64,000 nucleotides of DNA, taken from positions 4,504,001-4,568,000 of the forward strand of contig NZ_CP015612.1 of NCBI RefSeq assembly GCF_002138415.1, given 5' to 3'. The stretch is from Stenotrophomonas maltophilia. Lineage in GTDB: Bacteria; Pseudomonadota; Gammaproteobacteria; Xanthomonadales; Xanthomonadaceae. Each line of letters begins with the position of its first letter. The first letter of the stretch is position 1. Under the pieces are notes generated by a model. That model was not told where the DNA came from. It ran no database searches and saw only the letters and a list, made by a program, of their open reading frames with translations. A program made the translations under genes and the position numbers. Positions 35,929-43,842 of this stretch are shown here, piece by piece.

Positions 35929-36108
35929 GTAGAGTCGAGCTGCGCTCGACTGCTTTGAAGCAGTGTGCCAACCAAGGTTGGCACCTACCGGGTGAGGGGA
36001 CAGCGTGTCGACCAGGGTCGACACCTACCGGTCGTGGGGACAGCGTGTCGACCAAGGTCGACACCTACCGGGGGCGGGATAGGTGTGCCAACCAAGGTTG
36101 GCACCTAC
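35929..36108. repeat. cluster of SMAG repeats between cls and rpmG
   Basis: Five palindromes lie in tandem: GTAGAGTCGAGCTGCGCTCG, then GTGCCAACCAAGGTTGGCAC, GTGTCGACCAGGGTCGACAC, GTGTCGACCAAGGTCGACAC and GTGCCAACCAAGGTTGGCAC. Each of the last four is followed by CTAC. The two middle units share flanks (GGGGACAGC before, CTACCGG after) and repeat with a period of about 44 bases. No gene lies in this stretch. Confidence 0.9.
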
Positions 36109-36130
36109 CATCTGGATGCCAGGCATGAAA

Positions 36131-36153
36131 AAACCCGCCACTAGGGCGGGTTT
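36131..36153 (-). terminator. Rho-independent terminator of rpmB-rpmG
   Basis: CCCGCC (36134-36139) pairs with GGCGGG (36145-36150). On the minus strand the stem is followed by TTTTTTC. A/T runs stand on both sides, so it could also act on the plus strand. Confidence 0.85.
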
Positions 36154-36182
36154 CTTCGGAGGCGATCAGCAATCCTTGCGGA

Positions 36183-36347
36183 TTACTTGATCTTGCCTTC
36201 CTTGTACGGGACGTGCTTGCGCACGACCGGATCGTACTTGGAGAATTCCATCTTCCCCGGGGTGTTCTTCTTGTTCTTGTCGGTCGTGTAGAAGTGACCG
36301 GTACCAGCGGTCGAAATCATACGGACCTTATCGCGCTTGCCTGCCAT
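36183..36347 (-). CDS. rpmG: 50S ribosomal protein L33
   Basis: 54 residues from ATG 36347 ([20 protein letters not shown]). [20 protein letters not shown] and [14 protein letters not shown] follow. It lacks the CxxC pairs of zinc-binding L33 forms, so this is the zinc-independent type. It follows rpmB by 13 bases, the usual gammaproteobacterial pair, and is ended by a terminator. Confidence 0.97.
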   Translation of the reverse strand: MAGKRDKVRMISTAGTGHFYTTDKNKKNTPGKMEFSKYDPVVRKHVPYKEGKIK

Positions 36348-36360
36348 GATCGTCTACTCC

Positions 36361-36597
36361 TCAGACCTTTTCGCCGCGCGCACGCAGCTCAGCCAGAACG
36401 GAATCGATACCGTTCTTGTCGATGGTGCGCAGTGCATGCGCGGAAACACGAAGCTTCACCCAGCGGTTTTCGCTGGCAACCCAGAAGCGGCGCTCGTGCA
36501 GATTCGGCAGGAAACGACGACGGGTCTTGTTGTTGGCGTGCGAGACGTTGTTACCCGTCTGCACTCGCTTGCCGGAAACCTGGCATACGCGGGACAT
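36361..36597 (-). CDS. rpmB: 50S ribosomal protein L28
   Basis: 78 residues from ATG 36597 ([20 protein letters not shown]). [20 protein letters not shown] is the family core. Its few Cys do not form the paired CxxC of zinc-binding L28. It is first in the rpmB-rpmG operon, about 160 bases from the proposed promoter. Confidence 0.97.
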   Translation of the reverse strand: MSRVCQVSGKRVQTGNNVSHANNKTRRRFLPNLHERRFWVASENRWVKLRVSAHALRTIDKNGIDSVLAELRARGEKV

Positions 36598-36764
36598 TGC
36601 GCACCTCGATAGTAAGTTGTGTCAGCCCGTAGCCCGGGAGACGGCGGCCTCGATGGTTGCCCACCACACGTCAAGAGAATCAAAGGGTTACGCTGGCGTT
36701 GGGCGGCCGGGGACGTGCTCCCGGGGGCGCCGCCCGGTAGAAAACCGGACACAGCGAGCCGCGC

Positions 36765-36793
36765 ATTATGCACGGGTTCAAGCGCTTGCGCAA
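36765..36793 (-). promoter_or_regulatory. candidate sigma-70 promoter of rpmB-rpmG
   Basis: On the minus strand TTGCGC (36793-36788) and CATAAT (36770-36765) are separated by exactly 17 bases. Transcription from about 36758 would leave a ~160-base GC-rich leader before rpmB. The leader can fold strongly, for example CCGGG/CCCGG pairs near 36720. Confidence 0.6.
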
Positions 36794-36875
36794 GTTACCC
36801 ACAGGCCGGGACTGAACCGGGAGGGCCGGGAGCCCACCAACCGGCATACTGGCCCGGTTCACTGCGGAGCTTTCC

Positions 36876-38090
36876 ATGCGGCTGCTGGCCCTGACCTACG
36901 GAACCGAAGGCGATACGCGTCCGCTGGCCATGCTCTGCCATGGGCTGATTGGCGCAGGCCACGAGGTGACACTGCTGGCCGATGGCGGCACGCTGGGCAG
37001 CGCGCAGGCGCTGAATGTGCCCCATGCGTCCCTGGAAGGTGACATCCATGACGAAGTGGTCGCGCTGGTCTCGCGTGGCAACGGTGTTGCCGCCGCCAGT
37101 AGCGGACTGGCACGGATGGCGCTGCAGCATGTCACTGGCTGGATGCGGCAGGCGGACGCGGCGGCCGAGGGTTGCGACGCGATTCTGACGGGTGGGCTGG
37201 CGGCCTTTGTCGGCATGAGTGTGGGCGAACGCCGGGGTCTACCGGTGATCGGGACCGGCATGATTCCGCTGACCCCGACGCGCGCCTTCCGCTCCCCGTT
37301 CCTGCCGCCGGGACGCTCGCCGGGCTGGTTGAACCGGGCCAGCTATGGGCTGGTCAACGGCCTGATCTGGCGCCAGTTCCGCCAGCCGATCAACGAGGTC
37401 CGCAAGCAGCTGGGGCAATCGCCGCGCCGCTCGCTGTGGTCCGGCCTGCCGATGCTCTATGGCATCTCGCCGCAGCTGCTGCCGCCACCGACGGACTGGC
37501 CGGCCGACCACATCGTCTGTGGCCAATGGCGGTTTCCTGATGCGCCCTGGACGCCGCCGGCCGATCTGCAGGCCTTCCTCGACGCCGGGCCGCCGCCGGT
37601 CTATCTGGGCTTCGGCAGCATGACCGGCTTTGATCGCGAACGCGTGTTGCCGGCCCTGCTGCAGGCGTTGGCACCGCGCCGTGTCCTGCTGTTTCCCGGC
37701 TGGGTGGGACTGCCTGCGATGCGCTTGCCCGATTCTGTCTTCGTCCTGGGCCCGACCCCACACGAAGCGCTGTTCCCGCGTTGCGCATTCGCCATCCACC
37801 ACGGTGGCAGCGGCACCACGCATTCGGCCTGCCGCGCCGGCATTCCTTCACTGGTGATGCCGTTCGCCGCAGATCAGTTCTTCTGGGCCGATCGCCTGTA
37901 TCGGTTGGGCGTAGCACCGGCACCGTTGTCACCAAAGCGACTGGATGCAGCAACGCTGGCAGCAGCCATCACCTTCGCTGAAGCCGAAGCTACACGCGCA
38001 CGCGCAGCGGCCCTGGGCGTGACGATGAGCAGTGAGGACGGGGTGGCATGCGGCGTGGCAATGATCGAGCGCTGGTTGCGGCCCATGTAA
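36876..38090 (+). CDS. family 1 (MGT/UGT-like) glycosyltransferase
   Basis: 404 residues from ATG 36876 (MRLLALTYGTEGDTRPLAML). The GT28-like N-terminal domain covers residues 1-~140. The C-terminal donor domain has PPVYLGFGSMTGFDRERVLP and the UGT signature HHGGSGTTHSACRAGIPSLV with PFAADQFFWADRLYRLGV, where the acidic and Gln residues usually bind the sugar nucleotide. Such enzymes glycosylate small lipophilic acceptors, for example sterols, macrolides or flavonoids. The acceptor is unknown. It is a single gene and may contribute to detoxification or natural-product glycosylation. Confidence 0.88.
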   Translation: MRLLALTYGTEGDTRPLAMLCHGLIGAGHEVTLLADGGTLGSAQALNVPHASLEGDIHDEVVALVSRGNGVAAASSGLARMALQHVTGWMRQADAAAEGCDAILTGGLAAFVGMSVGERRGLPVIGTGMIPLTPTRAFRSPFLPPGRSPGWLNRASYGLVNGLIWRQFRQPINEVRKQLGQSPRRSLWSGLPMLYGISPQLLPPPTDWPADHIVCGQWRFPDAPWTPPADLQAFLDAGPPPVYLGFGSMTGFDRERVLPALLQALAPRRVLLFPGWVGLPAMRLPDSVFVLGPTPHEALFPRCAFAIHHGGSGTTHSACRAGIPSLVMPFAADQFFWADRLYRLGVAPAPLSPKRLDAATLAAAITFAEAEATRARAAALGVTMSSEDGVACGVAMIERWLRPM

Positions 38091-38103
38091 CAGCAGCCAG
38101 GCC

Positions 38104-38613
38104 TCAACGCAGGTACGGAATCACCTGGGCCAGCAGGTGCGCATCCTTCAACGCGCCGTGCAGGCCGCGCTGGCTGGGAATGCGCAGGCGCTGCAACACA
38201 TCGTCCAGTTTATTGCCCTGGCCTGGCCAGCGCCCGCGCGCCAGCTTCAGGCTGCAGGTAATGCGGCAATGCTGGGCCAGCGTGCCGGGGATGCCCGCCA
38301 GGCGCAGCTCGTTGTCCAGGAAACCCACGTCGAAGGTGGCGTTGTGCGCGACCATCTCGCTGCCACGCAGGAACTCCAGCAGCTCGGCGGCCTTGCTGGA
38401 GAACAGTGGCTTGCCCACCAGCATCGCGTCGCTGATGCCGTGCACGCGCTGCGCGCCCCAGTCCACCTTGCGCTGCGGCTGCAGGTAGGTGTGGAACTGG
38501 CGGCCGGTGAGCTGGCCATCGATCAGTTCGACGGCACCGATTTCGATCACCCGGTGCCCCAGGCGGTGGGAGATGCCGGTGGTTTCGGTATCCAGTGCGA
38601 CGATGCGGCTCAT
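38104..38613 (-). CDS. DnaQ-like 3'-5' exonuclease
   Basis: 169 residues from ATG 38613 (MSRIVALDTETTGISHRLGH). DEDDh motifs are visible: ALDTETTG, VAHNATFDVGFLDNEL, and LHGALKDAHLLAQV. It resembles the catalytic domain of the polymerase III epsilon subunit but ends right after the last motif, lacking the C-terminal part that binds the alpha subunit in E. coli (~243 residues). It may be a stand-alone exonuclease, or the only epsilon of this strain in a short form; the window cannot decide. Confidence 0.85.
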   Translation of the reverse strand: MSRIVALDTETTGISHRLGHRVIEIGAVELIDGQLTGRQFHTYLQPQRKVDWGAQRVHGISDAMLVGKPLFSSKAAELLEFLRGSEMVAHNATFDVGFLDNELRLAGIPGTLAQHCRITCSLKLARGRWPGQGNKLDDVLQRLRIPSQRGLHGALKDAHLLAQVIPYLR

Positions 38614-38668
38614 CAGGGTGTGCGTTCTCCAGTACGTGCAGCCGGATTTTCGCACGCGACCGATGCAC

Positions 38669-39562
38669 TCACCCCAACGCTTCCACCACCCAATCAATGA
38701 ACACCCGCAGCCGCTGGCTCATGTGCCGGTTGGGCGGGAACATCACATGCATCGGCATCGGTGGCAGCTGCCAGTCCTGCAGCAGCGGCAGCAGCTCACC
38801 ACGCGCCACGTGCGGTTTGGCCATGTAGCTGGGCAGCGCCACCACGCCGAGCCCCGCCAACGCAGCCGCCAGATAGGCGTTGCCGTCGTCGAAGCCGACC
38901 GTATAGCGGCCCTGCACCTCAACGCGCTCATCGCCACGCTGTGCAGTGAACACGCGGGCGCGGCCACTGCGCGGGCTGAGGAAACCGACCATGTGGTGAT
39001 CCGGACCTTCCAGCGCGCGCGGGTCGGCTGGCAGCCCGAAACGCTGCACATAGCCCGGGCTGGCATGGAAGCCGATCGGCAGCGCGCCGAGCGGCCTCGC
39101 CACCAGCGCCGGGTCGGCCGGGGTGCCACCACGGATCACGCAATCGACGTTGTCGGCGATGACGTCGACCTCGCGGTCACTCACGCCGATGTCCAACTGG
39201 ATCTCCGGGTAGCGCGCCTGGAAATCCGGCAGCGCCGGTACCAGCCGCAGCCGCGCGTAGGGCCCCGGCACATCCACGCGCAGTCGCCCACGCGGCTGCG
39301 TGACGGCATCGCCCAGTCCGCCCTCCACCTCTTCCAGCTCAGCCAGCAGGCGGGCGATGCGCGGGTAGTAGGCCGCGCCATCGGCGGTGACGCTGACCCG
39401 GCGCGTGGTGCGGTTGAGCAACCGCAGCCGCAGGTGCGCCTCCAGCTGCTGCACCAGCTGGGTGGCCGTGGTGCGGCTGATCTGCAGGGTCTGCGCGGCG
39501 CGGGTGAAGCTGCCGGTTTCCACTACCCGGGCAAAGGCCCGCATCGCCTCGAAACGGTCCAT
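38669..39562 (-). CDS. LysR-family transcriptional regulator
   Basis: 297 residues from ATG 39562 (MDRFEAMRAFARVVETGSFT). The winged helix-turn-helix is at residues ~1-60 (RAAQTLQISRTTATQLVQQL). The effector-binding domain follows at ~90-290 (LRVDVPGPYARLRLVPALPD, FDDGNAYLAAALAGLGVVAL). It is divergent from the RidA-family gene, with about 108 bases between the starts, so that gene is its likely target. The sequence type is the large group often linked to efflux or small-molecule response. Confidence 0.92.
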   Translation of the reverse strand: MDRFEAMRAFARVVETGSFTRAAQTLQISRTTATQLVQQLEAHLRLRLLNRTTRRVSVTADGAAYYPRIARLLAELEEVEGGLGDAVTQPRGRLRVDVPGPYARLRLVPALPDFQARYPEIQLDIGVSDREVDVIADNVDCVIRGGTPADPALVARPLGALPIGFHASPGYVQRFGLPADPRALEGPDHHMVGFLSPRSGRARVFTAQRGDERVEVQGRYTVGFDDGNAYLAAALAGLGVVALPSYMAKPHVARGELLPLLQDWQLPPMPMHVMFPPNRHMSQRLRVFIDWVVEALG

Positions 39563-39670
39563 GGTGGGTCATGATTGTTTGGAATTGGCGATCAATCTAG
39601 GCCGATCATCGCGGTTTATCCAGACAGCGCTGGCGCGGAGGATGGGCGTTCTCTCCCACGGGATCTTCCC

Positions 39671-40069
39671 ATGTCACAGCGTGATGTCGTTTTCCCCGCC
39701 GGTCGCCAGACCCTGTACGAGCGCAACCGTTACTCGCCGGCGATCCGATCCAACGGTTTCCTGTTCGTCTCCGGCCAGGTCGGCAGCCGCGAGGACGGTT
39801 CGCCCGAGCCGGACTTCGAGGCGCAGGTGCGCCGCGCCTTCGAGAATCTCAATGCGGTGTTGGCTGCTGCGGGCTGCACGTTCGATGACGTGATCGACGT
39901 GACCGTGTTCCTGGTCGATCCAGAGAAGAACTTCGAGAAGGCCTGGGCGATCGTGCCCGAGTACTGGGGCGAAGCACCGCACCCGACCCTGACCGGTATC
40001 GGCGTGACCTGGCTGTACGGCTTCCAGTTCGAGATCAAGGTGATCGCGAAGCTGCCTGCAGACCGGTAG
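39671..40069 (+). CDS. RidA (YjgF/YER057c) family protein
   Basis: 132 residues from ATG 39671 (MSQRDVVFPAGRQTLYERNR). The blocks NGFLFVSGQVGSREDG, VRRAFENLNAVLAAAG and DVIDVTVFLVD are typical. The C-terminal substrate-binding Arg segment of true imine deaminases (R-x-E/A) is not evident; the end reads TGIGVTWLYGFQFEIKVIAK, so this is one of the diverged subfamilies. It may deaminate reactive imines or act as a chaperone-like protein. Its TAG stop is part of the GTAG of a SMAG repeat. Regulation by the divergent LysR protein is likely. Confidence 0.88.
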   Translation: MSQRDVVFPAGRQTLYERNRYSPAIRSNGFLFVSGQVGSREDGSPEPDFEAQVRRAFENLNAVLAAAGCTFDDVIDVTVFLVDPEKNFEKAWAIVPEYWGEAPHPTLTGIGVTWLYGFQFEIKVIAKLPADR

Positions 40070-40092
40070 TGCCGGCCGCTGGCCGGCACTAC
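40066..40092. repeat. SMAG repeat that supplies the RidA-family stop codon
   Basis: A GTAG end, the palindrome TGCCGGCCGCTGGCCGGCA and a closing CTAC. Bases 40067-40069 (TAG) are the stop codon of the gene before it. Confidence 0.9.
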
Positions 40093-40123
40093 CCAGACGA
40101 AGGGCACTGACCCCGCGCGGCCA

Positions 40124-40810
40124 TCATTCCGCAGCAAATTCCAGTGTCCGACGCCAACGCAATGGCTTGGTCGCACGCGCCGGGTCAGGGCCGAACTGGC
40201 TCAACCAGCCAGCGGCCATTGCACGGGTACGCAAGCGTTCGCCAACGCCTTCGGCGACTTCCACTTCAACGCGGGTTACCTTGCCTTCGGCATCCACGTC
40301 CAGCACCCAGACCAGCTTGCCCACCCATTCGGCCGCCGGGACGGACGGGTCGTAGTTCGGGCGACCAGCAACGTAGGGGCCGTCGTGCCCTAGATACAGC
40401 GGAGACTCCTCCAAGCGGTGATCGACACGAACGGCAGCTTTGCCGGTCCGGCCGTCGCCAAGAACGGCATCCACCGTCCACGTGCCGGCCGTCCCCGCAG
40501 TGCCAAGGTCCGCCGGGAAACAGGTCTTGCGGCCACGGAAGCCGTCATGCCGGACCTGCGAGATGCGAACGCCATTGGCGTCGCGAATGGTGAGTTCCAA
40601 TCCGCCCACATCGGCGTCTTCTCCACCGGCGGCAACGCAGATGCGGTGGTCGTGCAGTCCATCGGCAACGAACTGGTAGGCCACTGATCGCGCGATGGCG
40701 TCCGCGGGTGTCGGCAACCACAGTAACTCGACGTAGACGTCATCCGAAGCTTGGACAGCGGGGCTGACCAACACCATCAGCAGCCCAACAGCAGCGACGC
40801 GTGCGTTCAT
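40124..40810 (-). CDS. exported protein of unknown function, TonB-C-like end
   Basis: 228 residues from ATG 40810. The signal peptide is MNARVAAVGLLMVLVSPAVQ, with cleavage near AVQAS. A middle region with Cys at ICVAAGGED and KTCFPADLG may form a disulfide. The end (WVGKLVWVLDVDAEGKVTRV, VEVAEGVGERLRTRAMAAGW) resembles a TonB C-terminal-type fold, as in proteins that carry GxVxxxxV repeats. Function is unknown; a periplasmic location is inferred. Confidence 0.75.
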   Translation of the reverse strand: MNARVAAVGLLMVLVSPAVQASDDVYVELLWLPTPADAIARSVAYQFVADGLHDHRICVAAGGEDADVGGLELTIRDANGVRISQVRHDGFRGRKTCFPADLGTAGTAGTWTVDAVLGDGRTGKAAVRVDHRLEESPLYLGHDGPYVAGRPNYDPSVPAAEWVGKLVWVLDVDAEGKVTRVEVEVAEGVGERLRTRAMAAGWLSQFGPDPARATKPLRWRRTLEFAAE

Positions 40811-40987
40811 CGTTCCCTCCCTGGTGACGAATCCCGATCGTCACCGAAGGCGTTGCAAGGTGCAATGGACCGCCCGTGCAACGGGCAATCCGCAGTGCAG
40901 GACCCACCTGAACGGGAGATTCCGACGAATTCCCGAAGCGTCCATTGATATTGTATCCGGCGAAAACCGCTTGCTAGCCTCCCCTCC

Positions 40988-41320
40988 ATGCGCCGGATCA
41001 CCCGCCACCTTCGCTCGTACCTGCTGATGCTGCTGATGGCGGCATTCGTGGTCGTGCCGGTGGCCGACGCACTGGTGTGTGCGGTGGAACCGCATGCCAG
41101 CACGGTGCACGTGGAGTCCGCACCGGATGCCGATGGCGATACCGACGGCAAGCACGTCGGTGCCTGTGGCCACAACCACTGCCACCACTCCAACCTGAGC
41201 CTGCCGGCACACACGCTTGCCGCCTTCGGCGCGCCACTGCCGGCGCGCTGGATGAATGCCGGCGACGTGGCGACCTATGCGGTCGCCCAGGATGAATTGA
41301 CGCGTCCCCCCCGGGCGTGA
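40988..41320 (+). CDS. His-rich exported leader protein of the czc operon
   Basis: 110 residues from ATG 40988 (MRRITRHLRSYLLMLLMAAF). An N-terminal hydrophobic signal is followed by an acidic stretch (ESAPDADGDTDGKHVGACGH) and the metal-ligand cluster CGHNHCHHSN. It lies 56 bases before czcC on the same strand. Similar small Cys/His-rich proteins precede CzcCBA-type operons, where a periplasmic metal-buffering or sensing role has been proposed. Binding here is inferred from the residues only. Confidence 0.8.
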   Translation: MRRITRHLRSYLLMLLMAAFVVVPVADALVCAVEPHASTVHVESAPDADGDTDGKHVGACGHNHCHHSNLSLPAHTLAAFGAPLPARWMNAGDVATYAVAQDELTRPPRA

Positions 41321-41376
41321 GTTGAGCGCGTCCCGCAATCGCGGGCTCCCGTTTCACTCACAACCGGAATCCCCCT

Positions 41377-42630
41377 ATGTCGATCCTGACACCTCGGTCG
41401 CCGCGCGCGGCCGGGCTGGTCGTCGCCGTGTTGCTGGGCCTGGCCCCGGCGGCGTCGGTGATGGCGCAAGCCGCCCCCTCCTACGACACCCTGCTTGAAC
41501 GCCTGGACCAGCTGCCCGGTACCCGTGTGGGTACGGCACTGGCCGAGGCCGCCGATGCGCGTGCCGACCAGGCCCGTGCGTTGCCCAATCCTTCCCTCTC
41601 CTACTCCGCCGAAAACGCCTGGGGCACCGGCTCCTATGGCGGCATGGGCAAGGCCGATACCGTGCTCACCCTGTCCCAGCCGCTGGAGGTCTGGGGCCAG
41701 CGTGGCGCGCGTGTCCGTGCCGCCCGCGCCGAGGCACAGGCCGCCAACCTGCGTGGTGCCCAAAGCCGCAGCGATGTGGCCAGCCAGCTGGCGGTGGTCT
41801 ATGCACAGGCGGAAAGTGCACTGCGCCGCTATAGCCTGGCCGAAGAAGCACTGACCCTCACCCGCGATGACGCCAACGCCGTCAACGCGATGGTCAGGCA
41901 GGGCCGCGAACCGCAGCTGCGCGCGGTGCAGGCGCAGAGCGAAGTGGCCAATGCCAGCGCTGCGCTGGATGAAGCGCAGGCGTTCCGCGACGCCGCGCTG
42001 GCCCGCCTGGCCGGTGCCGCGCTGCTGGATGCGCCGGTGGAGTCGATCGACGACAGCCTGCTCGACCGTGCCCCGCCGCTGCCGCGTGGCGCCACCGACG
42101 TTGCGTTGGCAGTGCGCATCGCCGAAGCCGAAGCCGATGCAGCCGGCAAGCTGGTCGACGTGGAGCGCAAGCGTGCCCTGCCCGATCTGAGCGTCACCGC
42201 CGCGCAGACCCGCTTCCGCGAAGGCGGCGAGCGTGCCTACAACCTCGGGGTCAGCCTCAGCATCCCGCTGTTCGACCGCAACCGCGGAGGCATCCGCGCC
42301 GCCAGTGCCGACCAGCGTGCGGCCGAGGCCCGCCTGGACCAGCAGCGCCGCGACAGCGAGGCCGAGCGCCTGTCCGCCGTGGCCAGGCTGAAGGCGGCCG
42401 GCAGCCGCACCCGCGCCGCCGATGAAAGCGTGGTCGCCGCCGAAGAGGCGTATCGCCTCGCACGCGTCGGCTTCGACGCCGGACGCATCTCGCAGCTGGA
42501 ACTGCGCAGCACGCGCAGCGCCCTCATCGCCGCCCGCGGCACCGCCGTGGATGCGCGCCTGTCGCGCGTCGGCGCCGAAATCGATCTTGCCCGCCTTGAA
42601 GGGCGCGCTCCTTTTGTGGAGGCCAAATGA
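41377..42630 (+). CDS. czcC: CzcC-like outer membrane efflux protein (TolC family)
   Basis: 417 residues from ATG 41377. The signal region is VVAVLLGLAPAASVMAQAAP. Two OEP repeats rich in long helices follow (ALAEAADARADQARALPNPS, RRDSEAERLSAVARLKAAGS), with YNLGVSLSIPLFDRNRGGIR between them as the typical strand segment. It forms the outer-membrane duct of the efflux complex. The czcB start overlaps its stop by 4 bases (ATGA). Confidence 0.92.
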   Translation: MSILTPRSPRAAGLVVAVLLGLAPAASVMAQAAPSYDTLLERLDQLPGTRVGTALAEAADARADQARALPNPSLSYSAENAWGTGSYGGMGKADTVLTLSQPLEVWGQRGARVRAARAEAQAANLRGAQSRSDVASQLAVVYAQAESALRRYSLAEEALTLTRDDANAVNAMVRQGREPQLRAVQAQSEVANASAALDEAQAFRDAALARLAGAALLDAPVESIDDSLLDRAPPLPRGATDVALAVRIAEAEADAAGKLVDVERKRALPDLSVTAAQTRFREGGERAYNLGVSLSIPLFDRNRGGIRAASADQRAAEARLDQQRRDSEAERLSAVARLKAAGSRTRAADESVVAAEEAYRLARVGFDAGRISQLELRSTRSALIAARGTAVDARLSRVGAEIDLARLEGRAPFVEAK

Positions 42631-43832
42631 CTCTCTCCCGTACTTTCCCGCTGATCGGCGGCGTGCTGCTGACCGTCCTGCTGGCCGGCTGCGCCGGCAA
42701 TGCGCAGACGCCTGCCAATGAAGACCCCGCTGCGGCCAAGGCCGGCACCGACGATGGCCACGGCCATGCCGCCGACAGCAAGGAGGCCAAGGCGGAAACC
42801 GCGAAAGCCCCCGCCGACGCCGACGAAGGCGTGGTGCAGCTGACCCAGGAGCAGATCAAGGCCTCCGGTATCGAAGTGGTCGCGATCGGTCGCGGTGGCG
42901 GTGGCTCCACGCGCCTGTCCGGCCGGGTCGAGCCGTCGGTGGGCGCACGCGCGTCGGTGGCGTCCACGGTGACCGGTCGCGTCGAGCGCGTACTGGTGGC
43001 GCCGGGCACGGCGGTGAAGCAGAACCAGGCGCTGGCCATCGTGGTCAGCGGTGAGGCCGCGGTGTTCCGCGCCAATGCGTTGGCGGCCTCGGCCGAAGCC
43101 GAAGCTGCGCGCCTGGCCTATGGCCGCGACAAGGCGCTGGTCGACCAGGGCGTGGTCGCGCGCCAGGAACTGGAGGCCTCGCGCGCCCGCTCGCTGGCGG
43201 CACAGGCCCAGGCCGCTGCCGCGCAGGCCCAGGCCGCCGCCAACGGTGCGCCCGATGCCAGTGGCCGCGTGCGCATCACCAGTCCGGTGGCCGGCATCGT
43301 CGGCAACGTGCAGGTCACCCCGGGCGGCGTGGTCGCTGCCGGCAGCGCAGTGGCCGATGTCGCCGACCCGGCGATGAACGAACTGGTGTTCACCGCGCCG
43401 CCCGCGCTGGCCGCACAGGTCACGCCCGGCATGAAGCTGGAAGTGAGCGTGCCGGGTGGCAGCTTCACCGCCACCGTCACCGGTTCGGCTGCCGATGTGC
43501 GCCAGCAGGGCGGCGTCGCGGTGATCCGTGCCACGCCGGTGGATGCTTCGCTGCCGCCGGCCGGTTCGCCGGTCTCGGCGGTGGTGGTCACCGAAGGCCA
43601 GGACGGTTCGCTCAGCGTGCCCGCCGATGCGGTGCAGAACGTTGATGGCAGCAGTGCGGTGTTCGTCGCCGTCGACGGCGGCTTCAAGGCGCAGCCGGTG
43701 CTGGCCGGGCGCCGTGCCGGCGACCGCATCGAGATCCTCGGTGGGCTGACCGGCAACGAGCGCATCGTCGGTGCCAGCGCCTTCCTGCTCAAGGCCGAAC
43801 TGGCCAAGGGCGAAGCCGAGCACGGCCACTGA
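42627..43832 (+). CDS. czcB: CzcB-like periplasmic adaptor (HlyD/MFP family)
   Basis: 401 residues from ATG 42627. A lipobox is visible (LLTVLLAGCAGN, Cys ~21), so it is probably a lipoprotein. A His/Asp/Lys-rich linker (DDGHGHAADSKEAKAETAKA) could bind metal. The adaptor core has VASTVTGRVERVLVAPGTAV (lipoyl half), a coiled hairpin with many Ala/Gln and PVAGIVGNVQVTPGGVVAAG. It joins the RND pump to the TolC-like duct. Confidence 0.93.
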   Translation: MTLSRTFPLIGGVLLTVLLAGCAGNAQTPANEDPAAAKAGTDDGHGHAADSKEAKAETAKAPADADEGVVQLTQEQIKASGIEVVAIGRGGGGSTRLSGRVEPSVGARASVASTVTGRVERVLVAPGTAVKQNQALAIVVSGEAAVFRANALAASAEAEAARLAYGRDKALVDQGVVARQELEASRARSLAAQAQAAAAQAQAAANGAPDASGRVRITSPVAGIVGNVQVTPGGVVAAGSAVADVADPAMNELVFTAPPALAAQVTPGMKLEVSVPGGSFTATVTGSAADVRQQGGVAVIRATPVDASLPPAGSPVSAVVVTEGQDGSLSVPADAVQNVDGSSAVFVAVDGGFKAQPVLAGRRAGDRIEILGGLTGNERIVGASAFLLKAELAKGEAEHGH

Positions 43833-43842
43833 GGAGGCGACC

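Noticed and set aside
35929..36108. CRISPR-like array
   Set aside because: The repeated units are self-complementary SMAG palindromes with short, similar spacers and no cas genes; this is REP DNA.
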